From contig JAGRMP010000412.1 in the NCBI GenBank assembly GCA_020441225.1, positions 1 through 7,136 on the forward strand: 7,136 nt of DNA. The letters are read 5' to 3'. A program made the translations under genes and the position numbers. The stretch comes from Maritimibacter sp. GTDB taxonomy: Bacteria; Pseudomonadota; Alphaproteobacteria; Rhodobacterales; Rhodobacteraceae. Below are positions 1-7,136 of this stretch, in pieces. The notes under the pieces were generated by a model, which was given only the letters and a program-made list of their open reading frames with translations, had not been told where the DNA came from and did not search any database. Position 1 is the first letter of the stretch. Each line of letters begins with the position of its first letter.

Positions 1-546
1 CCGATCAACTATTTCGCCGTGGTGAAGGCCTGGAAAAACATCTTTCCCCTGGAGCTGCGGGAGTTTTCACCGACGGCATTGCGCGGTGGCAGCATTGCCA
101 GGGATTTTGCCGAGACCGTCGGGCTGAAGACCGAATTGCCCGAGATCCGGCGGAACGAAAGCCTGTCGGCCGAGGCGATGCAGATCATGCAGGATTACCG
201 GCAGACATATTACAGCGACAAGCCGAACAGGTTCTTCAAGGATTCCGACGCGCTGAAATCCCTGTTGAAGAGCCTGCCCAGCGAAAAGAACCGAAAGGCG
301 GTCTTCCGCGACGACGTCAGCGATGTTCTCGACCGGCTGGAATTCGTCCATCGGCTCAAGGACAAGTACGGGTTCGCGTTCGAAGGCCTCGATTACGCGA
401 AAGGTGTGGTGAAGAACGACGAGCTGGACGCGGTCTTCGCCGGTACCGAGGTGCGCGATTACATGATGTTCGATGAAGCGCGGTTGCGAGAACTTCAGGC
501 GGAAGTCCTGCGCGCGCTGCTGACGGAGAAAGACAAGAAGAAATAG
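1..546 (+). CDS. Sulfotransferase-family protein, C-terminal part (5' end outside window)
   Basis: The reading frame is open from the first base and ends at TAG, giving 181 visible residues. The early part resembles the C-terminal region of bacterial sulfotransferase-like proteins: a 'W..IF..EL..REF' strand, then 'LRGGSIARDFAETVGL' (a GG..v.DF...vGL helix), then 'RRNESLSAEAMQIM', like the N.SLS.EA.ell segment that closes the PAPS-dependent fold. The remainder is a charged, mostly helical tail ending in a Lys-rich stretch (EKDKKK). The 5'-phosphosulfate loop would lie upstream of the window, so catalytic competence cannot be judged. No signal peptide or membrane segment is visible in this part. 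The gene converges on the complete sulfotransferase at 604-1611, with 57 nt between the stop codons. The family call rests on pattern resemblance only; a glycan-modifying protein of another family remains possible. Confidence 0.6.
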   Translation, partial: PINYFAVVKAWKNIFPLELREFSPTALRGGSIARDFAETVGLKTELPEIRRNESLSAEAMQIMQDYRQTYYSDKPNRFFKDSDALKSLLKSLPSEKNRKAVFRDDVSDVLDRLEFVHRLKDKYGFAFEGLDYAKGVVKNDELDAVFAGTEVRDYMMFDEARLRELQAEVLRALLTEKDKKK

Positions 547-595
547 GCCGGTCCCGGTCCGGCCGGCGCAAATGGCACCGCACCGGGGTCGGTGC
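546..595. terminator. Possible convergent-gene terminator hairpins
   Basis: The 57-nt gap between the two converging stop codons holds two inverted repeats. The first is GGCCGG (546-551) with CCGGCC (559-564) around a 7-nt loop. The second is GCACCG (575-580) with CGGTGC (590-595) around a 9-nt loop. Position and GC-rich stems fit transcription termination for converging genes. Neither stem is followed by a clear T-tract on either strand, so an intrinsic terminator is not well supported. High background GC makes such repeats easy to find by chance. Confidence 0.3.
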
Positions 596-603
596 TCGTG
601 CGC

Positions 604-1611
604 CTATTGCTTTTCAAGCGCGCTGAAATAGCCGTCAAGCCAAGCGCGCTCTTCGCCCGAAAGGACGACCTCGTTGTCCGGGTCGACCGGGAATGGCGGT
701 TCGAGACGGGGTTCGAACAGGGACGGGAAATCGCAGCCGAGCTCGGTTTTGAAATACGCGGCGTCGGCGCGCTGCCGTTCGGCCACGCGTTGTGCGAGAT
801 CGCCATGGATGTGCAGGATCGACGAATAGCCATCGACGGAATCCGCAAACCGGCTTGCGACGCCCTTGCGCATGGGACGCACGCTGCGGAAGCTGTGTTG
901 CTCGATCGCATAGGCGAGGCCGAGGAGCGCCTTCACCGGGAAGCGCGCGTTCTTGACCTTCTTTCCGGTCGGCGGCACCAGGTCGAACTTCTTGCAAAGC
1001 TCGTCCAGGATGTCGCCGGTTTCGAGATCCGCACGCTCGATCGACATGACCTCGATCCTGTTTTCCGGCTCGCAATGCTTGCGAAACTCCTCGATCACGC
1101 GGGCATAATCGAAAAAGTCGAAGCCGTTGGCCTCCTGGAAAGACTTGCAGTAGCTTTCGATGCCACGGTCGGTCTTGCGGTAGAATTTGCCGTGGTTCAC
1201 CCGGTACAGACCACCTTTGAGGAACTGGGCAAAGGCGGATTCGATAAACGAAAAATGGTTCCGGAACAGGAACAGAAGCCGCACATTGGAGGCGCCGAAA
1301 GTCGCGTTGAGCTGTTCGATCAAGGTCGCGGTGACCGGTTGGTCCCAATAGGCGTTGACGAAGGCCTCGGCGGAAATGAACACGGTTTCGGCGCCCGCGG
1401 CCTCTTCCTTTACGGTCGCGACAAGCTGCGCGATTTCGTCTTTGTCCATATGGACGATGGGTTCGTGGTTGAAATAGCCACCCGTGGAGCGCCCGGCGAC
1501 GGGGTAGACGAACCCGGCCTTTCGGTTGCGGTTGTCGTTTTTGTTGAAGTACCCCTGGACCGTCGACGACGCGCATTTCGGCATCCCGACATGCAGATAG
1601 ACAGTGGTCAT
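604..1611 (-). CDS. PAPS-dependent sulfotransferase family protein
   Basis: The 335-residue protein is predicted to transfer sulfate from PAPS to an acceptor, here most likely a sugar hydroxyl given its neighbours. The N-terminus has the 5'-phosphosulfate-binding loop 'HVGMPKCASSTVQGYF' (residues 7-22), the bacterial variant of HxGxxKtGTTxLQ. A 3'-phosphate-binding signature follows at residues 112-130: strand 'LLFLFR', then R117 with S125 eight residues later. A helix-rich acceptor-side region fills the rest. No signal peptide is seen, so it is probably cytoplasmic. The start at 1611 is preferred over an in-frame ATG four codons upstream (1623), because GGAG at 1618-1621 lies 6 nt before the inner ATG. 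It is the last gene of the minus-strand glycan cluster, 169 nt after the GT2 gene, so it may have its own promoter. The acceptor is unknown. Confidence 0.8.
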   Translation of the reverse strand: MTTVYLHVGMPKCASSTVQGYFNKNDNRNRKAGFVYPVAGRSTGGYFNHEPIVHMDKDEIAQLVATVKEEAAGAETVFISAEAFVNAYWDQPVTATLIEQLNATFGASNVRLLFLFRNHFSFIESAFAQFLKGGLYRVNHGKFYRKTDRGIESYCKSFQEANGFDFFDYARVIEEFRKHCEPENRIEVMSIERADLETGDILDELCKKFDLVPPTGKKVKNARFPVKALLGLAYAIEQHSFRSVRPMRKGVASRFADSVDGYSSILHIHGDLAQRVAERQRADAAYFKTELGCDFPSLFEPRLEPPFPVDPDNEVVLSGEERAWLDGYFSALEKQ

Positions 1612-1617
1612 CTCAAA

Positions 1618-1621
1618 CTCC
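1618..1621 (-). promoter_or_regulatory. Ribosome binding site of the sulfotransferase
   Basis: GGAG reads on the minus strand 6 nt ahead of the ATG at 1611. It overlaps the alternative upstream ATG at 1623, so that outer ATG is probably not the real start. Confidence 0.6.
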
Positions 1622-1711
1622 ATTCATCGGTTGCCATGATCCCGGGTGCATCGTGGCAGGTCTCGGCATCGCTGATACCGCGGGCGTGATTGTCCAAAAC
1701 CACAGGCGGCG

Positions 1712-1725
1712 CCTTGATATCAAGG
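1712..1725. repeat. Perfect 14-bp palindrome in the GT2-sulfotransferase gap
   Basis: CCTTGATATCAAGG is its own reverse complement with no spacer. It lies in the 169-nt non-coding gap between the stop of the GT2 gene (1781) and the sulfotransferase start (1611), about 100 bp ahead of that start. It could be an operator for a dimeric regulator. The absence of a loop makes it a poor terminator hairpin. No convincing -35/-10 pair was found next to it. The rest of the gap shows no small gene or RNA that could be supported. Confidence 0.35.
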
Positions 1726-1780
1726 GCAATGTTCAACCACCCGCGCGCGTTTTTTCCCTGTGCGATACTGCGCTTTCTGT

Positions 1781-3112
1781 TCATCGCGCCTGCTGCTTTT
1801 CCCGGAGTTCCCGCAGCTCTTCCTCGATCGCCTGCAACCGGTCCAACTGTTCTTGGTGCTTTCGCTCCATGTCGCGTTGCAGCAGCGTGAGATAGGCCAG
1901 CATGTTCTTTTCCGTGGCCGGCGCACCCCGCGAGCCGAATATCCGGGCAAGCAGTTTGTTCTGTCGCGACAGACGATCCTTGACCCGTGAAAGGGTATCG
2001 CGGAACCCGCGCGTCTTCAGGTTGTCCCGGCCGCGCCGCACCAACTGGCGGGCCCCGTCGAGCTTGGGCTTGAGGCGTCCGACCGGATTGCTGGATGCGG
2101 GCGCGCGGTCATCGCGGAACTGCTTTCCAAAGGCGGTCAGGAAAGACGGCCGGTCCGCAGACCTGACGAAGCCCAGGATCTCGGCCGTCTTGACAGATTT
2201 CCCTTCCAGGGCGGCGGAATAGATGTCCTCGTCAACCGGGCGGACGATCCTGGCCATGGTGTCGTAGAGCTGCACCCCGGTTTCCTGCGGCAGGCGTTTG
2301 TGGATCCACTCGAACTGGGAAATCGCCCAGGCCAGCAGGGTAACCTGGAACCGGCCGAGCAGGTCCTTTTCGCCGAGCCAGTCGCGGATCGTCTGGTAAT
2401 GGCCGAACATTTTCAGAAGCCCGGCGTCGCGGGTGGACATCGTCTGGCCGACCCTGCCGACGCGGTGGTAACACAGCACCTTCGGCACGACGACGATATC
2501 GGAGGCCGCGCAGACGGAGAACCAGTGAAACGGGTTGTCCTCCCAGAAATAGTCCACGACCGGGAAGCGGATCTTGTTGGCCTCGATCAGCTCGCGCCGA
2601 TAGATCTTGCGCCAGGGCACCGCGATGAACCGCAGGATCTCGATGGTCGCCTCATCGCTGTCGAGCTCGATGCGCTCGGTCACTTGGAAACGGTTCCAGC
2701 GGTTCTTTTCCGCCGGGGCCTTCTGGTCGCCAACCGCATCGACCAACAGGTACTTGCACATCGCCAGGTCGGACTGGTGGGTCCGGGCGGCGGTGACCAG
2801 GGTCTCGAACATGTCGAGCTCGAGGTAGTCGTCGCCATCGGCAAAGCCGATGTACTCGCCGGTCGCCGCATCGAGCCCGGCATTGGCTGCGCTCGCGACC
2901 CCGCCGATCGTGTTCTCGGGCAGAAGGATCGGGCGGATGCGGCTGTCCTTCTCAGCGTATTCGCGGATGATGTCCGGCGTGCGGTCACTGCTGCCATCAT
3001 CGACGACGATGATTTCCATGTCCCGGAGCGACTGGTTGATGACCGTGTCGAGGCAACCGGCGAGGTAATCCTCGATGTTGTAGCTCGTCACGATGACGGA
3101 AAGCACAGGCAT
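1781..3112 (-). CDS. GT2-family glycosyltransferase with C-terminal coiled coil
   Basis: The 443-residue protein has a GT-A domain in its first ~220 residues. It shows 'LSVIVTSYNIEDYL' (4-17), 'EIIVVDDGSSDRT' (33-45, nucleotide-binding Asp pair), 'NAGLDAATGEYIGFADGDDY' (77-96, containing the metal-binding DXD-like DGDD), 'PWRKIY' (166-171) and 'FWEDNPFHW' (189-197, ED catalytic-base motif). This supports transfer of a sugar from a nucleotide donor. Residues ~225-330 form a helical extension, 346-391 a strongly basic segment, and 402-441 a Glu/Arg/Leu/Gln-rich likely coiled coil. No membrane segment is visible. AGGAG overlapping the preceding gene's TAG stop lies about 9 nt before the ATG, and the intergenic gap is 12 nt, so this is clearly one operon. 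The sugar donor is not predictable; UDP-Galf is possible because glf is in the same operon. Function as a GT2 enzyme is secure, specificity is not. Confidence 0.88.
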   Translation of the reverse strand: MPVLSVIVTSYNIEDYLAGCLDTVINQSLRDMEIIVVDDGSSDRTPDIIREYAEKDSRIRPILLPENTIGGVASAANAGLDAATGEYIGFADGDDYLELDMFETLVTAARTHQSDLAMCKYLLVDAVGDQKAPAEKNRWNRFQVTERIELDSDEATIEILRFIAVPWRKIYRRELIEANKIRFPVVDYFWEDNPFHWFSVCAASDIVVVPKVLCYHRVGRVGQTMSTRDAGLLKMFGHYQTIRDWLGEKDLLGRFQVTLLAWAISQFEWIHKRLPQETGVQLYDTMARIVRPVDEDIYSAALEGKSVKTAEILGFVRSADRPSFLTAFGKQFRDDRAPASSNPVGRLKPKLDGARQLVRRGRDNLKTRGFRDTLSRVKDRLSRQNKLLARIFGSRGAPATEKNMLAYLTLLQRDMERKHQEQLDRLQAIEEELRELREKQQAR

Positions 3113-3124
3113 TCTTCGCGTCTC

Positions 3125-4099
3125 CTAGGCGATGGATCCGACGACCCATTTGAGCGTCCCGCGGTCGCTTGTCTTTTCGAGCAGCGACATTTCTCCGAGC
3201 GAGATCTGCGAAACCAGTTGCCGCCGACGATACCGAAATTCCGCATCAAGGTCGTCGCGCATCCGCGGCTGGGCCCAGAGCACAAGGGTCCGCACCAGGC
3301 CCCAGTAGAGGTGCCCGAATTCGGCCAGCAGGCGCGGGTCGCTCCTCAAATTGTCGTACAACGCGTCGAGGGCCGAGAAGAGTTCGAGCCGACCCTCTCC
3401 GAAGACCTTGGAAATGTGATTGCCGGCATCCGACACGTGATGGGTGACGATCTTTTCGCCGACGAGCACGATCTTGCGGGCATGGAGCAGGATATTCCAA
3501 TGCCCGAGGATGTCGTTGTTGACCCTGGTTTCGCCGAACAGCGGGGAGATATCGAGGTTTCGGTAATGTTCGGTGTTGATGATCTTGTTCCAAGGGTAGT
3601 TTGTGAACTGGACCAACGGCTTGGCCCGCGAGAGCGAAAACGGCTGTCCGCCAAACTCCTCAAAGTACCGTTCCCACAGGATCACGTCGCCGTTGTTCAT
3701 CTGCACATTCGAACTGTCTCCATCCCGGAAAAAGTCGTAGGTGTTGATGCTGACGTCGGCCTTCGTGCTTTCGAGCCGGTCGATCGTTGCGTTGATGGCA
3801 TCGACGTGGAGGTCATCGTCGCCGTCGAAGAACAGCGTGTATTTCCCGGTCGCATGGGGAAAGCCGATGTTGCGTGCTACGCCCGCGCCGGCGTTTTTGG
3901 CGGATTTGATCAGCGTGAGGTTGTCCATCTCCTTTTCGAGACCGACCAGGACATCGACCGAGCCGTCGGTCGAGCCGTCATCGACGACGATGATCTGGGT
4001 GTCGTTCGCAGGTAGCTTCGCGAGCTCGGCCTTCAGGTGATCGGCGTGCTGGGTGATGTTGTACACCGGGATGACGACGCTGAGGGTTTTGGATGACAC
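3125..4099 (-). CDS. GT2-family glycosyltransferase
   Basis: The 324-residue GT-A enzyme has 'LSVVIPVYN' (6-14), 'QIIVVDDGSTDGSVDVL' (35-51), 'NAGAGVARNIGFPHATGKY' (69-87) and the DXD-type metal site 'FFDGDDDLHVD' (90-100). 'YPWNKII' (168-174) and 'NNDILGHWN' (194-202) correspond to PWRKIY and WEDNPFHW in the downstream GT2. The Asp of the ED pair is kept (D196), while the Glu position is Asn. The two genes therefore look like diverged relatives acting on the same glycan. It starts at GTG (4097-4099 on the plus strand), preceded by AGGA 4 nt away. It follows glf by 15 nt and precedes the next GT2 by 12 nt, consistent with cotranscription. No signal peptide or membrane helix is seen, so it probably works on a lipid-linked or nascent acceptor at the cytoplasmic face. 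Donor unknown; Galf transfer is an inference from glf. Confidence 0.88.
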   Translation of the reverse strand: MSSKTLSVVIPVYNITQHADHLKAELAKLPANDTQIIVVDDGSTDGSVDVLVGLEKEMDNLTLIKSAKNAGAGVARNIGFPHATGKYTLFFDGDDDLHVDAINATIDRLESTKADVSINTYDFFRDGDSSNVQMNNGDVILWERYFEEFGGQPFSLSRAKPLVQFTNYPWNKIINTEHYRNLDISPLFGETRVNNDILGHWNILLHARKIVLVGEKIVTHHVSDAGNHISKVFGEGRLELFSALDALYDNLRSDPRLLAEFGHLYWGLVRTLVLWAQPRMRDDLDAEFRYRRRQLVSQISLGEMSLLEKTSDRGTLKWVVGSIA

Positions 4100-4114
4100 T
4101 TTGTCCTGCCTTCT

Positions 4115-5435
<1,321 letters not shown>

Positions 5436-6206
5436 CTACAGAAGTTGGTCGAGCCCGCGCACCAGCCCCTGGATATCCATCACCTTGCGGGCGGCGAGCA
5501 GAGTGCCGTCGGCATAGATCGTCGGGTCCTTGCTCGCATCGTGGGTGATCGTCAGCCGCGAATTGCCCAGGGCAAAGGTGCTGGTCACCGTCGCCGAGTA
5601 GCTCGGCAGGCGCAGGGCATGGACCTGGACGCCCGCAATCGTGCCGCCACGCAATCCGGGCTCGCCCTTCACCTCGGCAGGGTCGACCTCGTAGGCGGGC
5701 TGGCGGACCTTGCCCATCCGCTCGGCCAGTTCGCGCGCCGTGCCGGTCGGCGCGTCGGTCTTGGAAGGGCGCGAATAATCGATGATCTCGAACCAGTCGA
5801 GGTATTCGGCCGCCATCAGGCTGAACCGGGTCATCAGCGCGGCGGTGAGCGCGAAATTGCCCGAGGCGACCACGCCGGTTCCGGCCTTGCGCGCTGCAGC
5901 GTCGATACCTTCGAACTCGGCAGCCGTCAGGCCCGAGGTGCCGATCACCACCCGCTTGCCGGCGGCAATGGCGGCATGGGTGTTGGCCTCGACCACCGAG
6001 AGCGCGGTGTAATCGATCAGCACTTCGAACCCGGGCCCGTCCAGCGCCTCGGCAACGCTTGCGAAACAGGGCGCGCCGAGCACCTGGTCGCCGGCTGCGC
6101 GTCGCGACACGGCCGACACCAGCTCCATGTCTTGGGCGGCCACGACCGCTTCGGCCACCGCCCCGCCGGTCCATCCCGTCGCCCCGCTCACGCAAACTTT
6201 CAGCAA
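5436..6206 (-). CDS. DapB-family reductase lacking the canonical catalytic His pair
   Basis: The 256-residue protein has the two-domain layout of 4-hydroxy-tetrahydrodipicolinate reductase, the NAD(P)H enzyme of lysine/diaminopimelate synthesis. It has an N-terminal Rossmann loop 'SGATGWTGG' (7-15), 'GTSGLTAAE' (89-97), 'ASGNFALTAAL' (114-124), the substrate loop 'KTDAPTGTA' (149-157), 'LRGGTIAG' (185-192) and a C-terminal segment resembling 'EITHxA' (ITHDASKD, 220-227). Length is slightly below the usual ~270. In the signature normally reading EAHHxxKxDAPSGTA, this protein has DYSRPSKTDAPTGTA: both His are replaced (S145, R146), while the Lys and DAPTGTA are kept. The nucleotide loop GWTG also departs from the usual GRMG. 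Start chosen at TTG (6206), because AAGGAG lies 6 nt upstream and the fold begins 'LLKVCVSGATG'. The frame continues to an ATG at 6329, but that extension has no family similarity and would overlap hmgA. It may be a paralogue with another imine-reducing role rather than the housekeeping dapB. Confidence 0.75.
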   Translation of the reverse strand: MLKVCVSGATGWTGGAVAEAVVAAQDMELVSAVSRRAAGDQVLGAPCFASVAEALDGPGFEVLIDYTALSVVEANTHAAIAAGKRVVIGTSGLTAAEFEGIDAAARKAGTGVVASGNFALTAALMTRFSLMAAEYLDWFEIIDYSRPSKTDAPTGTARELAERMGKVRQPAYEVDPAEVKGEPGLRGGTIAGVQVHALRLPSYSATVTSTFALGNSRLTITHDASKDPTIYADGTLLAARKVMDIQGLVRGLDQLL

Positions 6207-6212
6207 AGCCCA

Positions 6213-6218
6213 CTCCTT
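6213..6218 (-). promoter_or_regulatory. Ribosome binding site deciding the TTG start of the DapB-like gene
   Basis: AAGGAG on the minus strand lies 6 nt before TTG at 6206. No ATG or GTG in the frame sits at a suitable distance near the start of the Rossmann domain; the next codon is CTG. Confidence 0.6.
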
Positions 6219-6223
6219 TTTCG

Positions 6224-6251
6224 TTGACTTCGTTGCAGTCGCAACGATAAC
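6224..6251 (+). promoter_or_regulatory. Putative hmgA promoter
   Basis: TTGACT (6224-6229, five of six matches to TTGACA) and GATAAC (6246-6251, four of six to TATAAT) are separated by 16 bp. This would place the transcript start near 6258, leaving about 50 nt of leader before the hmgA ATG. The spacer is almost exactly filled by a perfect inverted repeat, as expected for a repressed promoter. Prediction by eye only. Confidence 0.4.
6230..6247. promoter_or_regulatory. Putative operator: 7-4-7 inverted repeat between DapB-like gene and hmgA
   Basis: TCGTTGC (6230-6236) and GCAACGA (6241-6247) are perfect inverted arms around AGTC. A further half-copy, TTCGTTG, occurs at 6220-6226, 9 bp before the same heptamer at 6229-6235. 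The repeat occupies the spacer of the predicted hmgA promoter and also sits in the 5' leader of the divergent DapB-like gene, so one dimeric regulator could affect both. GTTGC-N4-GCAAC symmetry is of the type bound by small winged-helix repressors such as MarR-family proteins, but the regulator's identity is inference. Confidence 0.45.
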
Positions 6252-6272
6252 TTTTGCCTGCGACAGGATGTA

Positions 6273-6286
6273 GCACCGCCCGGTGC
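6273..6286. repeat. Short inverted repeat in the hmgA leader
   Basis: GCACCG-CC-CGGTGC is a 14-bp perfect inverted repeat lying downstream of the predicted hmgA transcript start and 10 bp before its ribosome binding site. In RNA it could form a 5-bp stem with a GCCC loop. It could be a second operator half or mere GC-rich chance. The same arms recur at 575-595 with a longer spacer. Confidence 0.25.
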
Positions 6287-6296
6287 AGCGACCAAG

Positions 6297-6301
6297 GGAG
6301 G
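6297..6301 (+). promoter_or_regulatory. Ribosome binding site of hmgA
   Basis: GGAGG, inside AAGGGAGGAGAG, lies 9 nt before the ATG at 6311. It supports that start over the ATG four codons later. Confidence 0.65.
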
Positions 6302-6310
6302 AGAGACGCG

Positions 6311-7136
6311 ATGTCCCGTGAGATGACACGTGCGCCCAGTGCAGGGGTGACGCCGGGATACATGCCCGGCTTCGGCAACGATTTCGAAACCGAGGCCCTG
6401 CCCGAGGCGTTGCCGCGCGGTCAGAACTCGCCCCAGAAATGCAATTACGGCCTGTACGCCGAGCAGCTTTCCGGCACGGCTTTCACCGCGCCGCGCGGCC
6501 AGAACGAGCGCAGCTGGTGCTACCGTATCCGCCCCTCGGTCAAGCACACCGGCCGGTTTCAGAAGATTGACATGCCCTATTGGCGCTCAGCGCCGGACGT
6601 GGATCCGGACGTGATCTCGCTCGGCCAGTACCGCTGGGATCCGGTGGCGCATACCGACGAAGCGTTGACCTTTGTCACCGGCATGCGCACCATGACCACG
6701 GCGGGCGACGTCAACACCCAGGTGGGCATGGCCGCGCATATCTACCTCGCCAACACGACGATGGAGGACGAGTACTTCTATTCCGCCGACAGCGAACTGC
6801 TCGTGGTGCCGCAAGAGGGCGTGTTGCGGTTCCACACCGAGCTCGGCACCATCGACCTTGAACCCAAGGAAATCGCCATCCTGCCCCGCGGCATGGTCTA
6901 CCGGGTCGAGATCGTCGAAGGTCCGGCGCGCGGTTTCGTCTGCGAGAACTACGGCCAGAAGTTCGACCTGCCGTCGCGCGGGCCCATCGGCGCCAATTGC
7001 CTCGCCAACCCGCGCGATTTCCTCACCCCTGTTGCCGCTTTCGAGGACCGCGATGTGCCTTCGACCGTCATCGTGAAATGGTGCGGCCAGTTTCACAGGA
7101 CCGAGATCGGCCACAGCCCGCTCGACGTGGTGGCCT
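6311..7136 (+). CDS. hmgA: Homogentisate 1,2-dioxygenase, N-terminal 275 codons (3' end outside window)
   Basis: This iron-dependent ring-cleaving enzyme converts homogentisate to maleylacetoacetate, the central step of tyrosine and phenylalanine breakdown. The frame is open from ATG to the last base with no internal stop. It shows family hallmarks: '[17 protein letters not shown]' near residues 15-31, then '[19 protein letters not shown]', '[20 protein letters not shown]', 'MPYWRSAP', '[16 protein letters not shown]', '[10 protein letters not shown]', 'RGFVCENYG' and '[21 protein letters not shown]', ending at 'HSPLDVVA'. Family members are about 430-450 residues, so the catalytic His and the iron ligands (2-His-1-Glu) lie beyond the window. 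A strong GGAGG supports the start. It diverges from the DapB-like gene across a 104-bp control region. Downstream genes such as fumarylacetoacetase are likely but not visible. Confidence 0.95.
   Translation, partial: MSREMTRAPSAGVTPGYMPGFGNDFETEALPEALPRGQNSPQKCNYGLYAEQLSGTAFTAPRGQNERSWCYRIRPSVKHTGRFQKIDMPYWRSAPDVDPDVISLGQYRWDPVAHTDEALTFVTGMRTMTTAGDVNTQVGMAAHIYLANTTMEDEYFYSADSELLVVPQEGVLRFHTELGTIDLEPKEIAILPRGMVYRVEIVEGPARGFVCENYGQKFDLPSRGPIGANCLANPRDFLTPVAAFEDRDVPSTVIVKWCGQFHRTEIGHSPLDVVA

Noticed and set aside
592..1689. 365-codon plus-strand frame opposite the sulfotransferase
   Set aside because: The minus-strand gene shows clear PAPS-binding motifs. This frame shows only low-complexity Val/Asp/Arg-rich sequence typical of an antisense shadow.
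2300..4015. 571-codon open frame on the plus strand across both GT2 genes
   Set aside because: It lies antisense to two clear GT2 genes. The product has no recognisable domain. It reads as the regular complement of GC-rich codons and has no convincing ribosome binding site.
6270..6293. Promoter for the DapB-like gene on the minus strand (TTGGTC, 17 bp, TACATC)
   Set aside because: Each box matches its consensus at only about three of six positions, which is expected by chance in 100 bp.
6207..6329. N-terminal extension of the DapB-like protein to an ATG at 6329
   Set aside because: The extra 41 residues have no DapB similarity and would cover the hmgA ribosome binding site and start. AAGGAG 6 nt before TTG at 6206 fits better.
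6587..7114. 175-codon minus-strand frame and a 93-codon plus-strand frame inside hmgA
   Set aside because: Both overlap the continuous hmgA frame running from 6311 to the window end, which matches homogentisate dioxygenase throughout.

Overview
The window looks like GC-rich chromosomal DNA from an alphaproteobacterium, possibly a marine Rhodobacterales-type organism. That placement is an inference from base composition, the HmgA sequence style and the presence of sulfotransferases next to a surface-glycan cluster; no rRNA or other taxonomic marker is present.

Layout. (1) Positions 1-546, plus strand: the C-terminal part of a sulfotransferase-like protein that begins before the window. (2) Positions 604-5292, minus strand: a surface-glycan operon. 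In transcription order it holds a 27-codon leader ORF, UDP-galactopyranose mutase (glf), two GT2 glycosyltransferases separated by gaps of only 15 and 12 nt, and, after a 169-nt gap, a complete PAPS-type sulfotransferase. (3) Positions 5436-6206, minus strand: a DapB-family reductase with a TTG start. It lacks the His-His pair that acts as catalytic acid in ordinary dihydrodipicolinate reductase. (4) Positions 6311-7136, plus strand: the first 275 codons of homogentisate 1,2-dioxygenase (hmgA), cut by the window end. The dapB-like gene and hmgA diverge from a 104-bp region. That region holds a plausible hmgA promoter whose -35/-10 spacer is filled by a 7-4-7 inverted repeat.

How the genes fit together. 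Glf makes UDP-galactofuranose. The two GT2 enzymes could build a Galf-containing glycan, and the sulfotransferase(s) could sulfate it. The sulfotransferase acceptor, the linkage and the carrier cannot be read from the sequence. The hmgA side is tyrosine/phenylalanine catabolism and has no evident link to the glycan genes.

The points most worth following up are the leader ORF that overlaps the glf start by ATGA, the DapB homologue without its catalytic histidines, the promoter-embedded palindrome in front of hmgA, and the predicted Galf-plus-sulfate glycan cluster. No tRNA, rRNA, CRISPR array, insertion sequence or attachment site was seen.
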